From Endotrypanum monterogeii (taxonomy: Eukaryota > Euglenozoa > Kinetoplastea > Trypanosomatida > Trypanosomatidae): a DNA stretch of 41,440 nt. Below the pieces are notes generated by a model. That model did not search any database, had not been told where the DNA came from, and was given only the letters and a program-made list of their open reading frames with translations. Position numbers and translations under genes: made by a program. The stretch spans positions 936,930-978,369 of the forward strand of contig CM007347.1 of assembly GCA_000333855.2 (NCBI GenBank), given 5' to 3'. Shown here in pieces: positions 26,055 through 35,666 of the stretch; positions within the stretch are counted from its first letter, which is position 1; each line of letters starts with the position of its first letter.

Positions 26055-26921
26055 CCTTTATATCGACAAGTGTGTTTATGATGCCTTGGTTGCCCTCTCT
26101 ATATCTGAGACTACTCCAAGTGCGTAAAATATCAGTCTTGGGAAATCCCCAAAACAAGTGTGTGGGAGGGAAAAAGGAGAATAAAGAGCAAGAGGTTTCC
26201 AGAGACGGCACCCTCACCAAGTCACCGTTTTTTCTTCCCCCTCTGTACGTCCGCTGTGGCGAGGAACCATGCAACCAAAAGATATACGTGAGTCAATTGG
26301 CGTGGGGGCAGAGAGTAGGGAACAGTGAGAAAATGAAACATTACGAAAAGGGACCAGGAAGCAAAAGAAAAGAATTGGGAATCGAAGGAAGAAACTCAAG
26401 TAGGCACCACAGAAGAAACGCGAGCGCGCAGACACACATCTGCATTATCTGTTCTCCGAGTCTGAGCTCGTCTTGTGGCCAGACTTTTTGTTTATTTTGC
26501 GAGTTTCATTCACGCAGAAACTTGGATGAAACATAATAAAATGCGGTGTACGGGGTATATGTACACAAATATCGCTCTCCATACGCGAGCCACAATTGAT
26601 TTTCGATCAGCTCTTTTATCCAACTCGAATATTTTGCTGTGCTTCCTCTGCCTCCCCCTCCCCCCCCCCCTGACTCAGCGTCAACTTCAAGGAGGCTTTG
26701 CTCGTCTGCCCCGCCCTTTCCTGTTTCAAATGAGAAAAGCGGATGACGAAACAAAAAAAGGTGTGCATTAGCGTCACTCACTCGAGAGGGCGAAGAGGGC
26801 AGCTTGAACCTATTGTCATTATCTACATCGTGTCATGGGAAGGAGATCGCTCTGTCGTGGCAGGGCAGAGAAGAAAAGGATGAGACGCAACACGATCAGC
26901 TAGGCCAGGGAACCGCCTCAC
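26055..26921. other. intergenic region between the MORN gene and SPT5
   Basis: Apart from the SPT5 acceptor at its left side, no gene or structured element is evident. A C-run lies at 26660-26670. Confidence 0.55.
26137..26195 (-). promoter_or_regulatory. candidate trans-splice acceptor of SPT5
   Basis: The sense strand carries a long pyrimidine-rich tract (about 26195 to 26150: ctcttgctctttattctcct and onward) with the next AG at 26138-26137. This gives a leader of about 80 nt. Confidence 0.5.
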
Positions 26922-27470
26922 TCACAGCTCCACTTTAGCCACAAGTTGCGCTGCGTCACCATGGGTGAATATGCCATGCCAACGCTTGCCTGTAACATCC
27001 ACATAGACACCAAGTCCGTGCATTTGGTTGTGGCACCACTCCCCCTCATAATACGAACCATCAGCCCACATATAGCGTCCCGTCCCGTGGAACTCATTCT
27101 GCGAGAACTCTCCCGTATAACGACTCCCGCTGGGAAGCGATAGAACCCCGGGCCCCTCCATCAAGCCATTGCGCCACTCCCCTTCATAACGGGCGGAGGA
27201 AGAGTCGTTGAGGGTGCCGCAGCCGTGCATATAAACATTCAGTGAGGCAGGTGTAGAAGAAGATGCGGCGATCACCGTCGAAGTAGCACCACCTCCACCT
27301 CCATGCTTCTTGGTTGATGTCGAAGTTGCCAACATGGAAGATCCTGCGGTTAGAACCTCCGGGTTGGAGTCGGGCCTGATGCTGTACTTGCCCTCATAAA
27401 CACTTCCGTCTGAGTAGCGAAAGGTGTCGAAAAGCACCTCGCCTTGGTCATCTTTTTTTTTAGGTGGCAT
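26922..27470 (-). CDS. MORN-repeat protein, 182 aa
   Basis: MORN repeats are 14-23-residue beta-hairpin units that act as scaffolds and lipid- or protein-binding surfaces, often at the trypanosomatid cytoskeleton. A partial unit near residue 19 (YSDGSVYEGKY) is followed by a Ser/Thr/Gly-rich insert at about 38-80, then consecutive units: RYEGEWRNGLMEGPGVL, RYTGEFSQNEFHGTGRY, YYEGEWCHNQMHGLGVY and a degenerate final RWHGIFTHGDA. The first ATG in frame is at 27470 (MPPKKKDD); only GTG lies above it, and the splice acceptor stands about 29 nt upstream. No catalytic domain is present. The family call is secure; the partner is unknown. Confidence 0.9.
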   Translation of the reverse strand: MPPKKKDDQGEVLFDTFRYSDGSVYEGKYSIRPDSNPEVLTAGSSMLATSTSTKKHGGGGGATSTVIAASSSTPASLNVYMHGCGTLNDSSSARYEGEWRNGLMEGPGVLSLPSGSRYTGEFSQNEFHGTGRYMWADGSYYEGEWCHNQMHGLGVYVDVTGKRWHGIFTHGDAAQLVAKVEL

Positions 27471-27498
27471 TGGCACCGCTCACTCGCCTCTGGCCTAA

Positions 27499-27545
27499 CT
27501 TACAAAGAAATGGGAAAAAAAAAAACACACACAGAGAGAAGCAGT
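27499..27545 (-). promoter_or_regulatory. trans-splice acceptor of the MORN gene
   Basis: The sense strand reads a C/T stretch, TG repeats, a run of about 11 T and cccatttctttgtaAG, with the AG at 27500-27499. The ATG at 27470 follows after 28 nt. Confidence 0.65.
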
Positions 27546-27762
27546 GGAGAGGGGAGCAAGTCGTTGGAGCGAGAGGGAAAGTAATTACTGCATGTGAGAC
27601 AAGAAAGAAACATGGACAGCGATGGCGACACCTGGGATCCACCTCGCCCCCCTTTTTTTTTTCATTCCTCCCTCATTCTAGATGCCACCTCCACGGAAAA
27701 GGCACGAACATCCTAGCTCGACAGAAAGAGCACAGACAGTACTGAAGCCGAGCGTCACACCA

Positions 27763-28122
27763 TCATCGTTTCCCCTCGATGTACTTTCTCTGACCGTAGC
27801 GCGTGAGCTGGTATCCACACGGACCCTGGCCATTTCACTGGTCAGTCGCGTGCGAAGAAGCAGCTCACGCACACGGCCAGGGCAATACGTGCAATGCTAT
27901 GCAGACGCAGAACCTGCATCACGCCCACACCGTGAGTCACGCAGACGCCCCAACGCAGCGCCACGCAGCACACCGCCACCGACGCGCGCAGCGACCAACA
28001 CCCCTGACGCCTCCTCTCAGCTATACACGGCCTGCCATGTTCACGGCTGGAGGTGGCTGGACAGTGGCCGCGGCACGGACTTCAACCTGCGAGGATCGCG
28101 TGCAGACCATACCGCATACCGT
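27763..28122 (-). mobile_element. 360-bp repeated element, copy 2 (SIDER-like retroposon candidate)
   Basis: This is the second copy of the block at 19123-19482: same orientation, 357 of 360 positions identical, no indel. The flanking sequences differ from the first copy immediately outside both borders. It lies in the 3' region of the membrane-protein gene and about 290 nt before the MORN start codon. The complementary arms are preserved at 27801-27810 with 27861-27870, and 27824-27831 with 27875-27882. No clear target-site duplication or A-tail is visible. Strand is given as that of the host transcript. Confidence 0.75.
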
Positions 28123-28277
28123 AAGAGTCCACTGAAGTGTTCCCAATAATCAGGACGGCGCTGCATACGACGAGGAGTGAAAGAAGACGTGAGGGAGGTG
28201 AAGCAGTAGAGTGACACACATAGTCGACTCTCTTTTTGAAATGGTTGCCCTTATTCTCAATTTCCGTTGAACATCAG

Positions 28278-28302
28278 GAGGGGGGGAGGGGGGGGGGGGG
28301 GG
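28278..28302. repeat. G-rich homopolymer tract
   Basis: A run of seven G and a run of 16 G, separated by a single A. On the sense strand this is a C-run in the 3' region of the membrane-protein gene. Confidence 0.85.
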
Positions 28303-28389
28303 CTTCACAGATGCTGCCTTTGGAGAGACACGCGTGGTGTGCTCAAAATCGTTTCTGAAGTTCTATACCTTTGTTGTTTGGGGGGGATG

Positions 28390-29130
28390 TTAGCGGAGTG
28401 TACAGAACGTCATGTAGGTGCTTGCACGGACGCGCAGGCAGTACAGCACCATCAACGTGGTTGAAAGAAAGTGTATCATGCAAAACTGGGAAACAAAGGG
28501 TTGTAAATAGAAGAGAACAATGTTTGGCCACAGAAGGAGGTGCACAGCGATCGTGACCGAATAAATGCCACGCTTGAGAAGTAAAAAAAATGCACCCGCA
28601 TCCGGCACCAAGACTAAAACACAGCACGCAGCTGTCAACCGCTTCTCTAGCTTGTACGTTGTGAGGCTCAGCACGAGCAAGAGAATGTCTGCCAAAAACA
28701 CCACAAATGGAAGCAAAATGGCCCATTGCAGTGGGGTGGGTAAGATCGTTCCCACCATCAGCGCTTTGTGTCGGCGCACGCCATCTCGGTTGTGAGATGG
28801 GGAATCCGGTGGCTCAGGACAGTCTACAAATAAAAAACCATCCGACCGCACCCCGACTTCGGTGGGCAACGGCGGCGCAAGCGATACAACTTTCATTTTT
28901 CGCAGAGAAGGTGGCGGGATCGATATCTTCCGCGCCATGTACCGTGGCACGCGCGCCTGCTGGTGACCCTCGTCCGTCCTCGCCTCATACAACAAGACGG
29001 GGGCATCTGTGTTGTCGAGGTAATTACGGTGCGTCAAATCCGACGTGAAGTCCACTATGGGCCCTTGAAGAACCGGTCTTTTCCGGAACGTTCCGACGAC
29101 ATTCCACTGCGAAACTGCACACCCGTCCAT
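28390..29130 (-). CDS. multi-pass membrane protein, hypothetical, 246 aa
   Basis: Family not recognised. Residues 1-120 are soluble and hydrophilic. From about residue 130 to the end there are about four hydrophobic spans: roughly 134-158 (WAILLPFVVFLADILLLVLS), 165-185 (AACCVLVLVPDAGAFFLLL), 190-211 (YSVTIAVHLLLWPNIVLFYL) and 214-233 (VSQFCMIHFLSTTLMVLYCL). The short basic tail has no obvious sorting signal. The ATG at 29130 is the first in frame; the frame extends to 29220 but only from TTG. A T/C-tract on the sense strand at about 29235-29262 offers an acceptor. It is most likely a small integral membrane protein of unknown compartment. Confidence 0.7.
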   Translation of the reverse strand: MDGCAVSQWNVVGTFRKRPVLQGPIVDFTSDLTHRNYLDNTDAPVLLYEARTDEGHQQARVPRYMARKISIPPPSLRKMKVVSLAPPLPTEVGVRSDGFLFVDCPEPPDSPSHNRDGVRRHKALMVGTILPTPLQWAILLPFVVFLADILLLVLSLTTYKLEKRLTAACCVLVLVPDAGAFFLLLKRGIYSVTIAVHLLLWPNIVLFYLQPFVSQFCMIHFLSTTLMVLYCLRVRASTYMTFCTLR

Positions 29131-30047
29131 CACAGGACCATGCCAAAGATCAACAACTGTTTTTTTTTCCCCTTTGCCACCCTTATGGGTGTCAGTGCGC
29201 GGCCTGACACAGAAATACAAAAGTGTACTCCCTTCGAGAGAAGGGAAGAAAAAAAAAAAGTGACAACCGCCGCTGATCGTGTGAAGAGGTTGTTCCCCCG
29301 CGTAACGTGTGTTCTCTCTCCAGCGTTTATGTACCTTCGAATGGATATGACGATGGTTTCTAAAATCGTCATTGGACGTTGTATGGTGTGCAAAAGTCAG
29401 ATACGTATTTTTTCGGTATTTTCAGGGGGGGAAGCAGGCAGAGTAATCGGTGTAGAGGCAACGAAAAGCTCCTCGATGCAGTCAGCGAAGGTGCCACCTT
29501 GCATGTGAGAACTCCCCTTGCTGCAATGAATGAGATAGTTGAGGCAATGGGAAACAGCTTGTATCCCACAAAATCAGCAACCCCCGAAGATGCAGTCTCT
29601 TGCTACATCTCCGATGAGGTGTGTCCCTCTTCCCTACCCCCTTGGTTTCACGGCCCACGCAGTACACAAAGAAGCAGTAGAGGAAAAAATGACTTCACGA
29701 GACGTAAGTGCTCGCAGTAAGTGTGGTCGAAGCTACTGGGACACATTTCTTCTTCTCAAAGGCAAGCAATGAAGCCATAAAAAAAGACGTGATGCAGCCA
29801 CAGATGCTCACAACATAAAAGGGGGAAAAACACTACCACAAACCAGATGGATAGAAAAAAAAAAGGAACGAGACACAGAAAAGGGAAAAGAGGGGAGGAA
29901 AAATTAAAAGTTTGTGATCTTTTTCTTTCACTTTCGGCGGTGCTGTACATTATCACGTGCGCCAACTCTGCCTCCTGATGCCCCTTTTTGGTTTCGGTCT
30001 TGCTGGTATTCACCATAGGGTGCGCACATGCTTCCTCTTGCAGGTCA
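29131..30047. other. intergenic region, no gene seen
   Basis: This is the gap between the PP2C gene and the membrane-protein gene. It contains the acceptor tract for the latter (29235-29262) and purine-rich stretches. Plus-strand frames here look like chance. Confidence 0.55.
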
Positions 30048-30989
30048 CTATGAACAGAACTTATCCTCTACCTTCTTCAAGAACAAGCTCTTAAACTGAA
30101 GAATGATTATAGTCATGTTATCGGTTCCATAGGACGTGGGTGTGGACGCCAGACACGCATTCATCAGCCGCTCACATGCTAAAGATATGTCACCATGGTC
30201 GGCAACTTCGTTGCGCACAAACTCAACTGCCTTCTCATTCGACATCATGTCCCAGATTCCATCACATGCGACAATGACGAACTCATCGTGCGGAGTCAGC
30301 TCAGTGTGGAAAACATCTGGGGTCACCGTGATGGCCATCTTCTCTGGCCTAAGGCTCATATCCTTGAAGGCATAGTCCCCAAAAGCTCGGCTGAGAGACA
30401 AAATCCCGTTCACTCGTCCAGCCTGAACAAACCCTCCCGCTCTCATTATGCGGTCTCTCTCGGCAGGGTCGGTTGGCTTGTGGTCCTCGCTGAGCGCTAT
30501 GGCCTCACCGTTGCGGCACAACACCGCCCGTGAATCGCCCGTGTTTGCGCAGTACAAATGATTCTGGATGATTAAAACACAGTTCCCCGTGCAACCACTC
30601 AGCTCGTTTGGCATAGCCTTGTGAAGAGCTACGTCTCCTCTGCAGTAGGCATCCTTCAAAGCTTTCTCAAAGCTCCCCTTTTGGAATGCGTCGGTTGACG
30701 TCAACCAGTCACGGATGTTTGCAGCGCATGACTGCGCAAACTTGCTACCACAATGACCATCAAAGACGGCAGCAATCGCACAATCCTCGTCACGAATATC
30801 TCCTGGCATATTGGGCAGTGAAAGGTAGACTGCATGAGCGTCCTCCATCGTGCTTCGCCATCCCTGCATGCTACTCGCACCAGCTCGTATTTTGTCATCC
30901 TCCATCAGTATAGAATATTTATCGCACACAGGGGAGAGGAGCATACTCTGTGTGTTGCCCTTGAGGGCGCTCAACCCCTTCAGAGACAT
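30048..30989 (-). CDS. PP2C-family Ser/Thr protein phosphatase, 313 aa
   Basis: Metal-dependent protein phosphatase that removes phosphate from Ser/Thr. The PPM motifs appear in order: MQGWRSTMEDAH at 41-52 (phosphate-binding Arg and the acidic pair), VFDGHCG at 75-81 (metal-binding Asp77), the NTGDSRAV stretch at 149-156, LSEDHKP at 166-172, LSLSRAFGDYAFK at 198-209, ACDGIWD at 241-247 and GTDNMT at 288-293. All metal-ligand aspartates are in place, so it should be active. The usual GSTA segment is replaced by GCTGN at 132-136, a mild deviation. The N-terminus (MSLKGLSALKGN) is short and could be acylated only if the initiator context allowed it; no Gly2 is present. The gene has an ideal splice acceptor 38 nt upstream. 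The target is unknown. Confidence 0.93.
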   Translation of the reverse strand: MSLKGLSALKGNTQSMLLSPVCDKYSILMEDDKIRAGASSMQGWRSTMEDAHAVYLSLPNMPGDIRDEDCAIAAVFDGHCGSKFAQSCAANIRDWLTSTDAFQKGSFEKALKDAYCRGDVALHKAMPNELSGCTGNCVLIIQNHLYCANTGDSRAVLCRNGEAIALSEDHKPTDPAERDRIMRAGGFVQAGRVNGILSLSRAFGDYAFKDMSLRPEKMAITVTPDVFHTELTPHDEFVIVACDGIWDMMSNEKAVEFVRNEVADHGDISLACERLMNACLASTPTSYGTDNMTIIILQFKSLFLKKVEDKFCS

Positions 30990-31027
30990 GCTATCCTTTG
31001 GGGGTGGGGGGCCTCGCGTGTCGAATG

Positions 31028-31050
31028 CTGAAAGACAAAAAAACGAAATT
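31028..31050 (-). promoter_or_regulatory. trans-splice acceptor of the PP2C gene
   Basis: The sense strand reads cgtttttttgtctttcAG, AG at 31029-31028, a textbook acceptor. It leaves a 38-nt leader without an upstream ATG. Confidence 0.75.
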
Positions 31051-31600
31051 AGTTGCGTATCTACGTGGCCCTTGCGAGGAACGCCACTATGGTCACTACC
31101 CTTTCAATAAAGGCTTCTATTTGTCCACGTGCGCCGCCATAATATTTTTTTTTTCCCAGTACAAGAAGAACGCCGAGCAAAGGTTCACGCAGAGTGCACA
31201 TATATAATGAAATCAACGCTTTAAGTTTCGGGCGGCACAGGTAGCCTTTTGGGGGGGCGGGGGGAGGTATAAAGACAGCGAGTTCAACTGAATGCATCAT
31301 ACTGGTGCGTGACGTAAACTCTCTGCATGCGATTCCAACACGTAAAGCCCACCACCACCCCTGTTTCGGTTTCAGCTTTCACCAGTAAGCTGGCCTTCGT
31401 CGTATTGTTATTTATTTCTTTACTTCGTTGGGTCTTGCCGCTGTAATCACTCAATAATCCGGGGCTACCGCATGAAAAGATGCGATTAAAGGCAGCGTAA
31501 CTCCTCGGCTGGGTTGCACAAAATTCACTTAATTTAATCCTTCGCGTATTACATGGAAAGGGAAGAAAGAGAGAAACCAGTGATATACTAAAAGCATGAC
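31051..31600. other. intergenic region, no gene seen
   Basis: Gap between OLA1 and PP2C, presumably the OLA1 3'UTR. A run of about 10 T lies at 31145-31154 and a G-run at 31249-31256 on the plus strand. No structure stands out. Confidence 0.55.
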
Positions 31601-32779
31601 TCACTTCTTTCCACCTTTCGCGGCGTTGAATTTGAAGAAAATGATGTCGCCATCCTGTACCTCGTAGTTCCGTCCCTGCTGATGCTGTTTGCCCTCTTCA
31701 CGGCAAGCGGCTTCACTCTCCAGTCGGTCAAAGTCAGCCCACTCAATCACCTCCGCACAGATAAAACCCTTCTCCATGTCTGTGTGAATCTTACCAGCAG
31801 CCTGGGGCGATTTTGTCCCACGCTGAATTGTCCAGCACTTCACCTCATCCGGCCCAGCGGTGAAATAGTGAATCAGGTTGATGATATTGTACGCTGTGTT
31901 GATGATCTTGTGGATCTGCGACTTGGTTTTCTTTTCCTCAGAGTACTTTGTCACCTCCTCTGGAGACATGGAGACAAAAGCCGTCTCCAGCTCTGCCGAA
32001 AATGGGATCATGGGCTCACCAGTGTGCTCGTCTATCCAGTCTTTGAGCTTCTTCAGCCATTTGTTACGCTGTCGAAGATAATCTCCCTCGGACATGTTCA
32101 CCAGAAACATGGCCGGCTTCGCAGTTAAAAGCTGAATTGTGTTGAGAAAATCGATCTCTTTTCCGTTCCACTGACAGCAACGCACTTGCTTTCCCTCTTC
32201 CAACACCCCTTTCACCTTGTGCAGAGTTTCCAGATCACCCTTCTTTGATTTGTCGAGACCGCGGTTGACAATGGGCGTCAGCTTGTCAATTAGACCGTTG
32301 ACACACTGCAGATCCTTCATGACAAGCTCGGAGAAGATGATCTCAAGGTCGCGAATGGGATCTAAGTCGCCCTCGACGTGAGTTATCTCTAACTCCTCAA
32401 AGACGCGCACCATATGCATAATCCCATCGCAGGAGCTGATGTGCGACAAAAAGTTGTTTCCGAGACCCTCACCGCTGCTGGCGCCGCGCACAAGACCAGC
32501 AATATCACATATGTGAACTTGCGCTGGAACGATAGACGCTGGCTTGTGGATGCGCACCAGCTTATCAAAGCGATCATCTGGTATGTTGATATCCGCGGTA
32601 TTGGGGTCAATCGTGCAGAAGGGACGGTTCTCTGCCGGAACACCCTTTTTCGAGAGGACATTGAAGAATGTTGACTTTCCTACATTGGGAAGACCAACAA
32701 TGCCGACCTTGAGGTTGCTTCCGGGACGACCAAGCAGCACAGTCTTGGACTCCTCTTTGTCTTGCTTCTTTGGTGGCAT
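31601..32779 (-). CDS. OLA1: YchF/OLA1-type Obg-like ATPase, 392 aa
   Basis: OLA1/YchF is a universally conserved P-loop NTPase associated with ribosomes and stress responses. Visible: P-loop GLPNVGKS at 29-36, switch I region around FCTIDPN (54-60), G3 motif DIAGLVRGASSGEGLGNNFL starting at 92, the family's altered G4 NMSE (228-231) in place of NKxD, which is why these proteins prefer ATP, a helical arm in the middle (about 140-215), and a TGS domain at the C-terminus (about 303-386, from IHYFTAGPDEVKCWTI to DGDIIFFKFN). Length matches eukaryotic family members. The start at 32779 (MPPKKQDKEE) is chosen by family length; the frame remains open far upstream, but that part has no similarity to the family. 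Confidence 0.95.
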   Translation of the reverse strand: MPPKKQDKEESKTVLLGRPGSNLKVGIVGLPNVGKSTFFNVLSKKGVPAENRPFCTIDPNTADINIPDDRFDKLVRIHKPASIVPAQVHICDIAGLVRGASSGEGLGNNFLSHISSCDGIMHMVRVFEELEITHVEGDLDPIRDLEIIFSELVMKDLQCVNGLIDKLTPIVNRGLDKSKKGDLETLHKVKGVLEEGKQVRCCQWNGKEIDFLNTIQLLTAKPAMFLVNMSEGDYLRQRNKWLKKLKDWIDEHTGEPMIPFSAELETAFVSMSPEEVTKYSEEKKTKSQIHKIINTAYNIINLIHYFTAGPDEVKCWTIQRGTKSPQAAGKIHTDMEKGFICAEVIEWADFDRLESEAACREEGKQHQQGRNYEVQDGDIIFFKFNAAKGGKK

Positions 32780-33164
32780 TGAGAGAAATGTGTGCAGGAG
32801 AAAGTAGCTGGTGTTGATTTTAATCGGAGATGACTTGAAGTGTAAAATAACTAACACCGGAAGGAAATTATTAGAAGTCGGTTCGAAAAGTAAAGAGTGA
32901 AGTGGGTATGAGGCAAAGTTGGAAGAAGTAACGTTCCGTGAAGATACATCAAGATACTCAAACGTTAGCCATGAGTGAAGAAGAATACCATGGGAGTCTC
33001 TCTTGTTTTTTATTTCGGGGGCTGCATACGAATGTCGACTTACAATGCAAAGAAGCTTCAACCTATATATGACATATTGGAGCCACTGTCGAGGTATGTC
33101 AGGAGAGTAAGACGTGCTGTGACCGCGAATACCAATAGGTCCTGAGGAAGGGCGTACACCAAAA

Positions 33165-33647
33165 TCACAGAGTGATTCTTGATTCATCACTGGGTGGTGC
33201 AGCTGGCTGAGGATCAGCAGGGTGACTGTGCGCGGACGAGCAGCCGCACCGCTGCCCGCCAATGAGCACACGTAGTTGAGCCAGCTCTTTTTTTTTCCTC
33301 TCAATGACCAGTGCATTTTCTTCTAGCGCCTCGCGAAAAACTGCGTCGTCATCCTCCTCCTTCAAACCTCCGTCGGAGAGGGCAATCAATGATGCAGCGC
33401 CACAACTTTCCTCTTGTGTAAACCTTGTCTTCTGCTGCTCCGTCAAATACGCAGCAATTTCTTTATTACTCTTTTGGAGCAGCTCAATGTACTTCTCCTT
33501 CTCGTCGATTTCTAGATGGACAAGCTCCAAATTCACCGGTGTATCTGCTTGTAGCGCCGTGCTTGTAGTTCGGGCACCTGTAGACCGCTGAATCATGTAA
33601 ACACCCGGAAGAACCATTTCTCCCCAATCGTCTGTGCTTTTTTTCAT
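33165..33647 (-). CDS. small coiled-coil protein, hypothetical, 160 aa
   Basis: Not recognised. It opens at the ATG at 33647, directly after an AG (33651-33650) that ends a short pyrimidine stretch. Residues about 40-72 (LVHLEIDEKEKYIELLQKSN, KEIAAYLTEQQ) and about 100-130 (FREALEENALVIERKKKELA, QLRVLI) are Leu/Ile/Glu/Lys heptad-like helices. An Asp/Glu-rich linker lies between them, and a Pro/Ser/His-rich tail follows. The composition is gene-like and the strand agrees with the array. It is plausibly a subunit of a cytoskeletal or chaperone complex, but there is no motif to say which. Confidence 0.7.
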   Translation of the reverse strand: MKKSTDDWGEMVLPGVYMIQRSTGARTTSTALQADTPVNLELVHLEIDEKEKYIELLQKSNKEIAAYLTEQQKTRFTQEESCGAASLIALSDGGLKEEDDDAVFREALEENALVIERKKKELAQLRVLIGGQRCGCSSAHSHPADPQPAAPPSDESRITL

Positions 33648-33951
33648 GGCTAGAAAGTTTAGGGCTATCGACTGTGATGCGGTGTGTGAGGGGTGTGAAA
33701 CACGCTAGCTTGCGGACAAATCTCGGACAAGCACACAATAGAGGCCACTGAAGCAGAAGTGTCAAAATGTTGAAATCATCCAAATATCAGAAAAAAGCCA
33801 TCAAGAGTAGAAATACATATCTGAAACCCGGCCATGAGACTCTATGTGAAAAAGCCTCTTTGCAATAAGCTCGATTTAGGTGAGAGAAGTGATACTATTC
33901 CCTTACAACTAGGGAAAACTGGGAGGTTTAAAGAGTTCGTGTATTTTAGCA

Positions 33952-35205
33952 CTACATGAAAGCCCGGCTCAATTGACAAACTATTTCAAGAGTGCGCATC
34001 ACAGTTTCTTTCGTGAACATGGTCGTCGCATTTACCCCTCTACCATTGACCCTGCCTTCTGCAGGCACATACAGCAAGGCTGCGAGACAACTATTGCGAA
34101 GGAGGAAAGCTTCGATGTCATCGACCGCAGAGAGCTGCTTTGTCTCATTGAGTTCGCTATTCGACTCATGAATTGCCGGTTCCCTCATATCAATGCATGG
34201 GGAACTCTGTATGAGGACCGTATCCCGCCCAGCACTCTCGGCATCGTGTCTTACATGCAGTTCAAGTATCAGACCAAAATGATGCTGCGTAGTAGCTGCC
34301 CAGCACCTCCAGAACCTTTGACTGGACTTTATTCTCAAAATGAATAGCCAGTGACTCAGGTTCTCAAACACTGTCCACTGAAGAGTTTTTTCTGACGCAT
34401 CGACAGTTCGGCGTCCGAGTCGCTCCAAGAACAAAACGTTGCATCTTATAAATATCTCTTTCAGGTGCGTATGGATAGAGTGCTGCACGAACACAACATG
34501 TACACTTGATGCTTTCAAGCACTCTTCCAAGCCCCTCCCGTCAGAGAAATCATCTAGTCGCCTAATACAGCACGAGCGAAAGTACTTTCGACTTTGGATC
34601 ATTTTTGCGCAGAAAAGAAGAACATCTTTGCTTTCTGCGCAGTCGGCCAACAAAAAAAAAAATTTCGACGTTCTCAAGCCGGAGTCCTCCTGACATGTAG
34701 GATGATTGACAGTGGAAGTGTGACGTGCACTAATCGTTTTGTGGAGAGAACCCGCAATAAGTGTGGAGCGACTCGTCAAAGCGGTGTTCTGACTGTGCAG
34801 TTTCGAGACCTCTGGCACAGCGCTGGAGGAAGCAGAAATGCTGCTATCGTGCTCGTCAATAGTGATGCAGTTTACTGAAGATGGAAATTGAGCCATTCTT
34901 CGCGTGTGCTCACATTGCCAGTATAGTTTTCCAGGGTCAGCCATCCCCTCCAACAAGAGGCTACACAGCAACCAGGGGAATATGAGTTGGTCTCGTTTTG
35001 TTTCCAACTGGGCCGAGGTATCAGTTACAGATTTTAAAAAGGCTTGAACTATTGGAATTGGATTACCCCTGGTGCTTTGCCATTCCCTAATGAGACTGCC
35101 AACATCGCTAAGATACGACTGCGATACCGTAGAGAAAACAGGTCGATCCTGCATGCGAACACGACAGAAACTGCCCAGTAGTAGCAGCACATCATTGTCC
35201 ATCAT
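33952..35205 (-). CDS. hypothetical protein, 417 aa
   Basis: Not recognised with confidence. A well-folded, mixed helix/strand composition (hydrophobic stretches such as DQLIFPWLLCSLLLEGMADP and ENLSHWLFIL) is interrupted by a Ser/Thr/His-rich segment at about residues 115-175. The segment around 218-255 (VHVVFVQHSIHTHLKEIFIR followed by CNVLFLERLGRR) vaguely recalls the apical-domain pattern of CCT and BBS-type chaperonin-like proteins, where a strand, a helix and a second strand precede a conserved Arg. The likeness is too weak for a call. Two ATGs stand in tandem at 35205 and 35202; the acceptor lies at 35254-35253. The leader carries two upstream ATGs. Base composition is less GC-rich than in genes further left. 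Confidence 0.7.
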   Translation of the reverse strand: MMDNDVLLLLGSFCRVRMQDRPVFSTVSQSYLSDVGSLIREWQSTRGNPIPIVQAFLKSVTDTSAQLETKRDQLIFPWLLCSLLLEGMADPGKLYWQCEHTRRMAQFPSSVNCITIDEHDSSISASSSAVPEVSKLHSQNTALTSRSTLIAGSLHKTISARHTSTVNHPTCQEDSGLRTSKFFFLLADCAESKDVLLFCAKMIQSRKYFRSCCIRRLDDFSDGRGLEECLKASSVHVVFVQHSIHTHLKEIFIRCNVLFLERLGRRTVDASEKTLQWTVFENLSHWLFILRIKSSQRFWRCWAATTQHHFGLILELHVRHDAESAGRDTVLIQSSPCIDMREPAIHESNSELNETKQLSAVDDIEAFLLRNSCLAALLYVPAEGRVNGRGVNATTMFTKETVMRTLEIVCQLSRAFM

Positions 35206-35252
35206 TCCTTTTGTGTCGAATTACCCAAGCATGTCTTGCGGACATCGACTAG

Positions 35253-35280
35253 CTGCAGAAAAGGATGCGGAAAATAAACG
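35253..35280 (-). promoter_or_regulatory. trans-splice acceptor of the 417-aa gene
   Basis: The sense strand reads cgtttattttccgcatcctt, then ttctgcAG, with the AG at 35254-35253, 47 nt before the ATG. Confidence 0.65.
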
Positions 35281-35666
35281 ATAACTTTTCAAAGCCTGAT
35301 ACATTATGCGAAACTATCGGAAACTGCGCGACACTGCAACGACCTCAAGTGGTTTTATGAGAACGATGGAACAATTCAGTAAAAAACATAGTCATTCCTC
35401 TACTCTATGCCCCCGTGCAGCTAAGAGTTGCTGGTCGATTTAGTGTTACCTCGTTAGCAAATATCTTTTTTGTTGTTGTTCGCACCCCTACTAAAGAGCT
35501 CCTGAGACAATCCCTCGGTGTACCACCTTGACAACATCGCAAGGATCGCTGAAAATGAACAGAGGTTCCCACTCAGTCATGAAAGTGTGACAACCCACAA
35601 GCCGAGAGATACCACTTACTTTTGTTGCTGCCTTAAATACAGGCAGTGCCTTCATCGCCGTTTTTT

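Noticed and set aside
32780..33316. N-terminal extension of the OLA1 frame by 179 residues.
   Set aside because: It lacks similarity to the family, would overlap the 3' end of the neighbouring 160-aa gene, and OLA1 proteins start just before the P-loop as at 32779.
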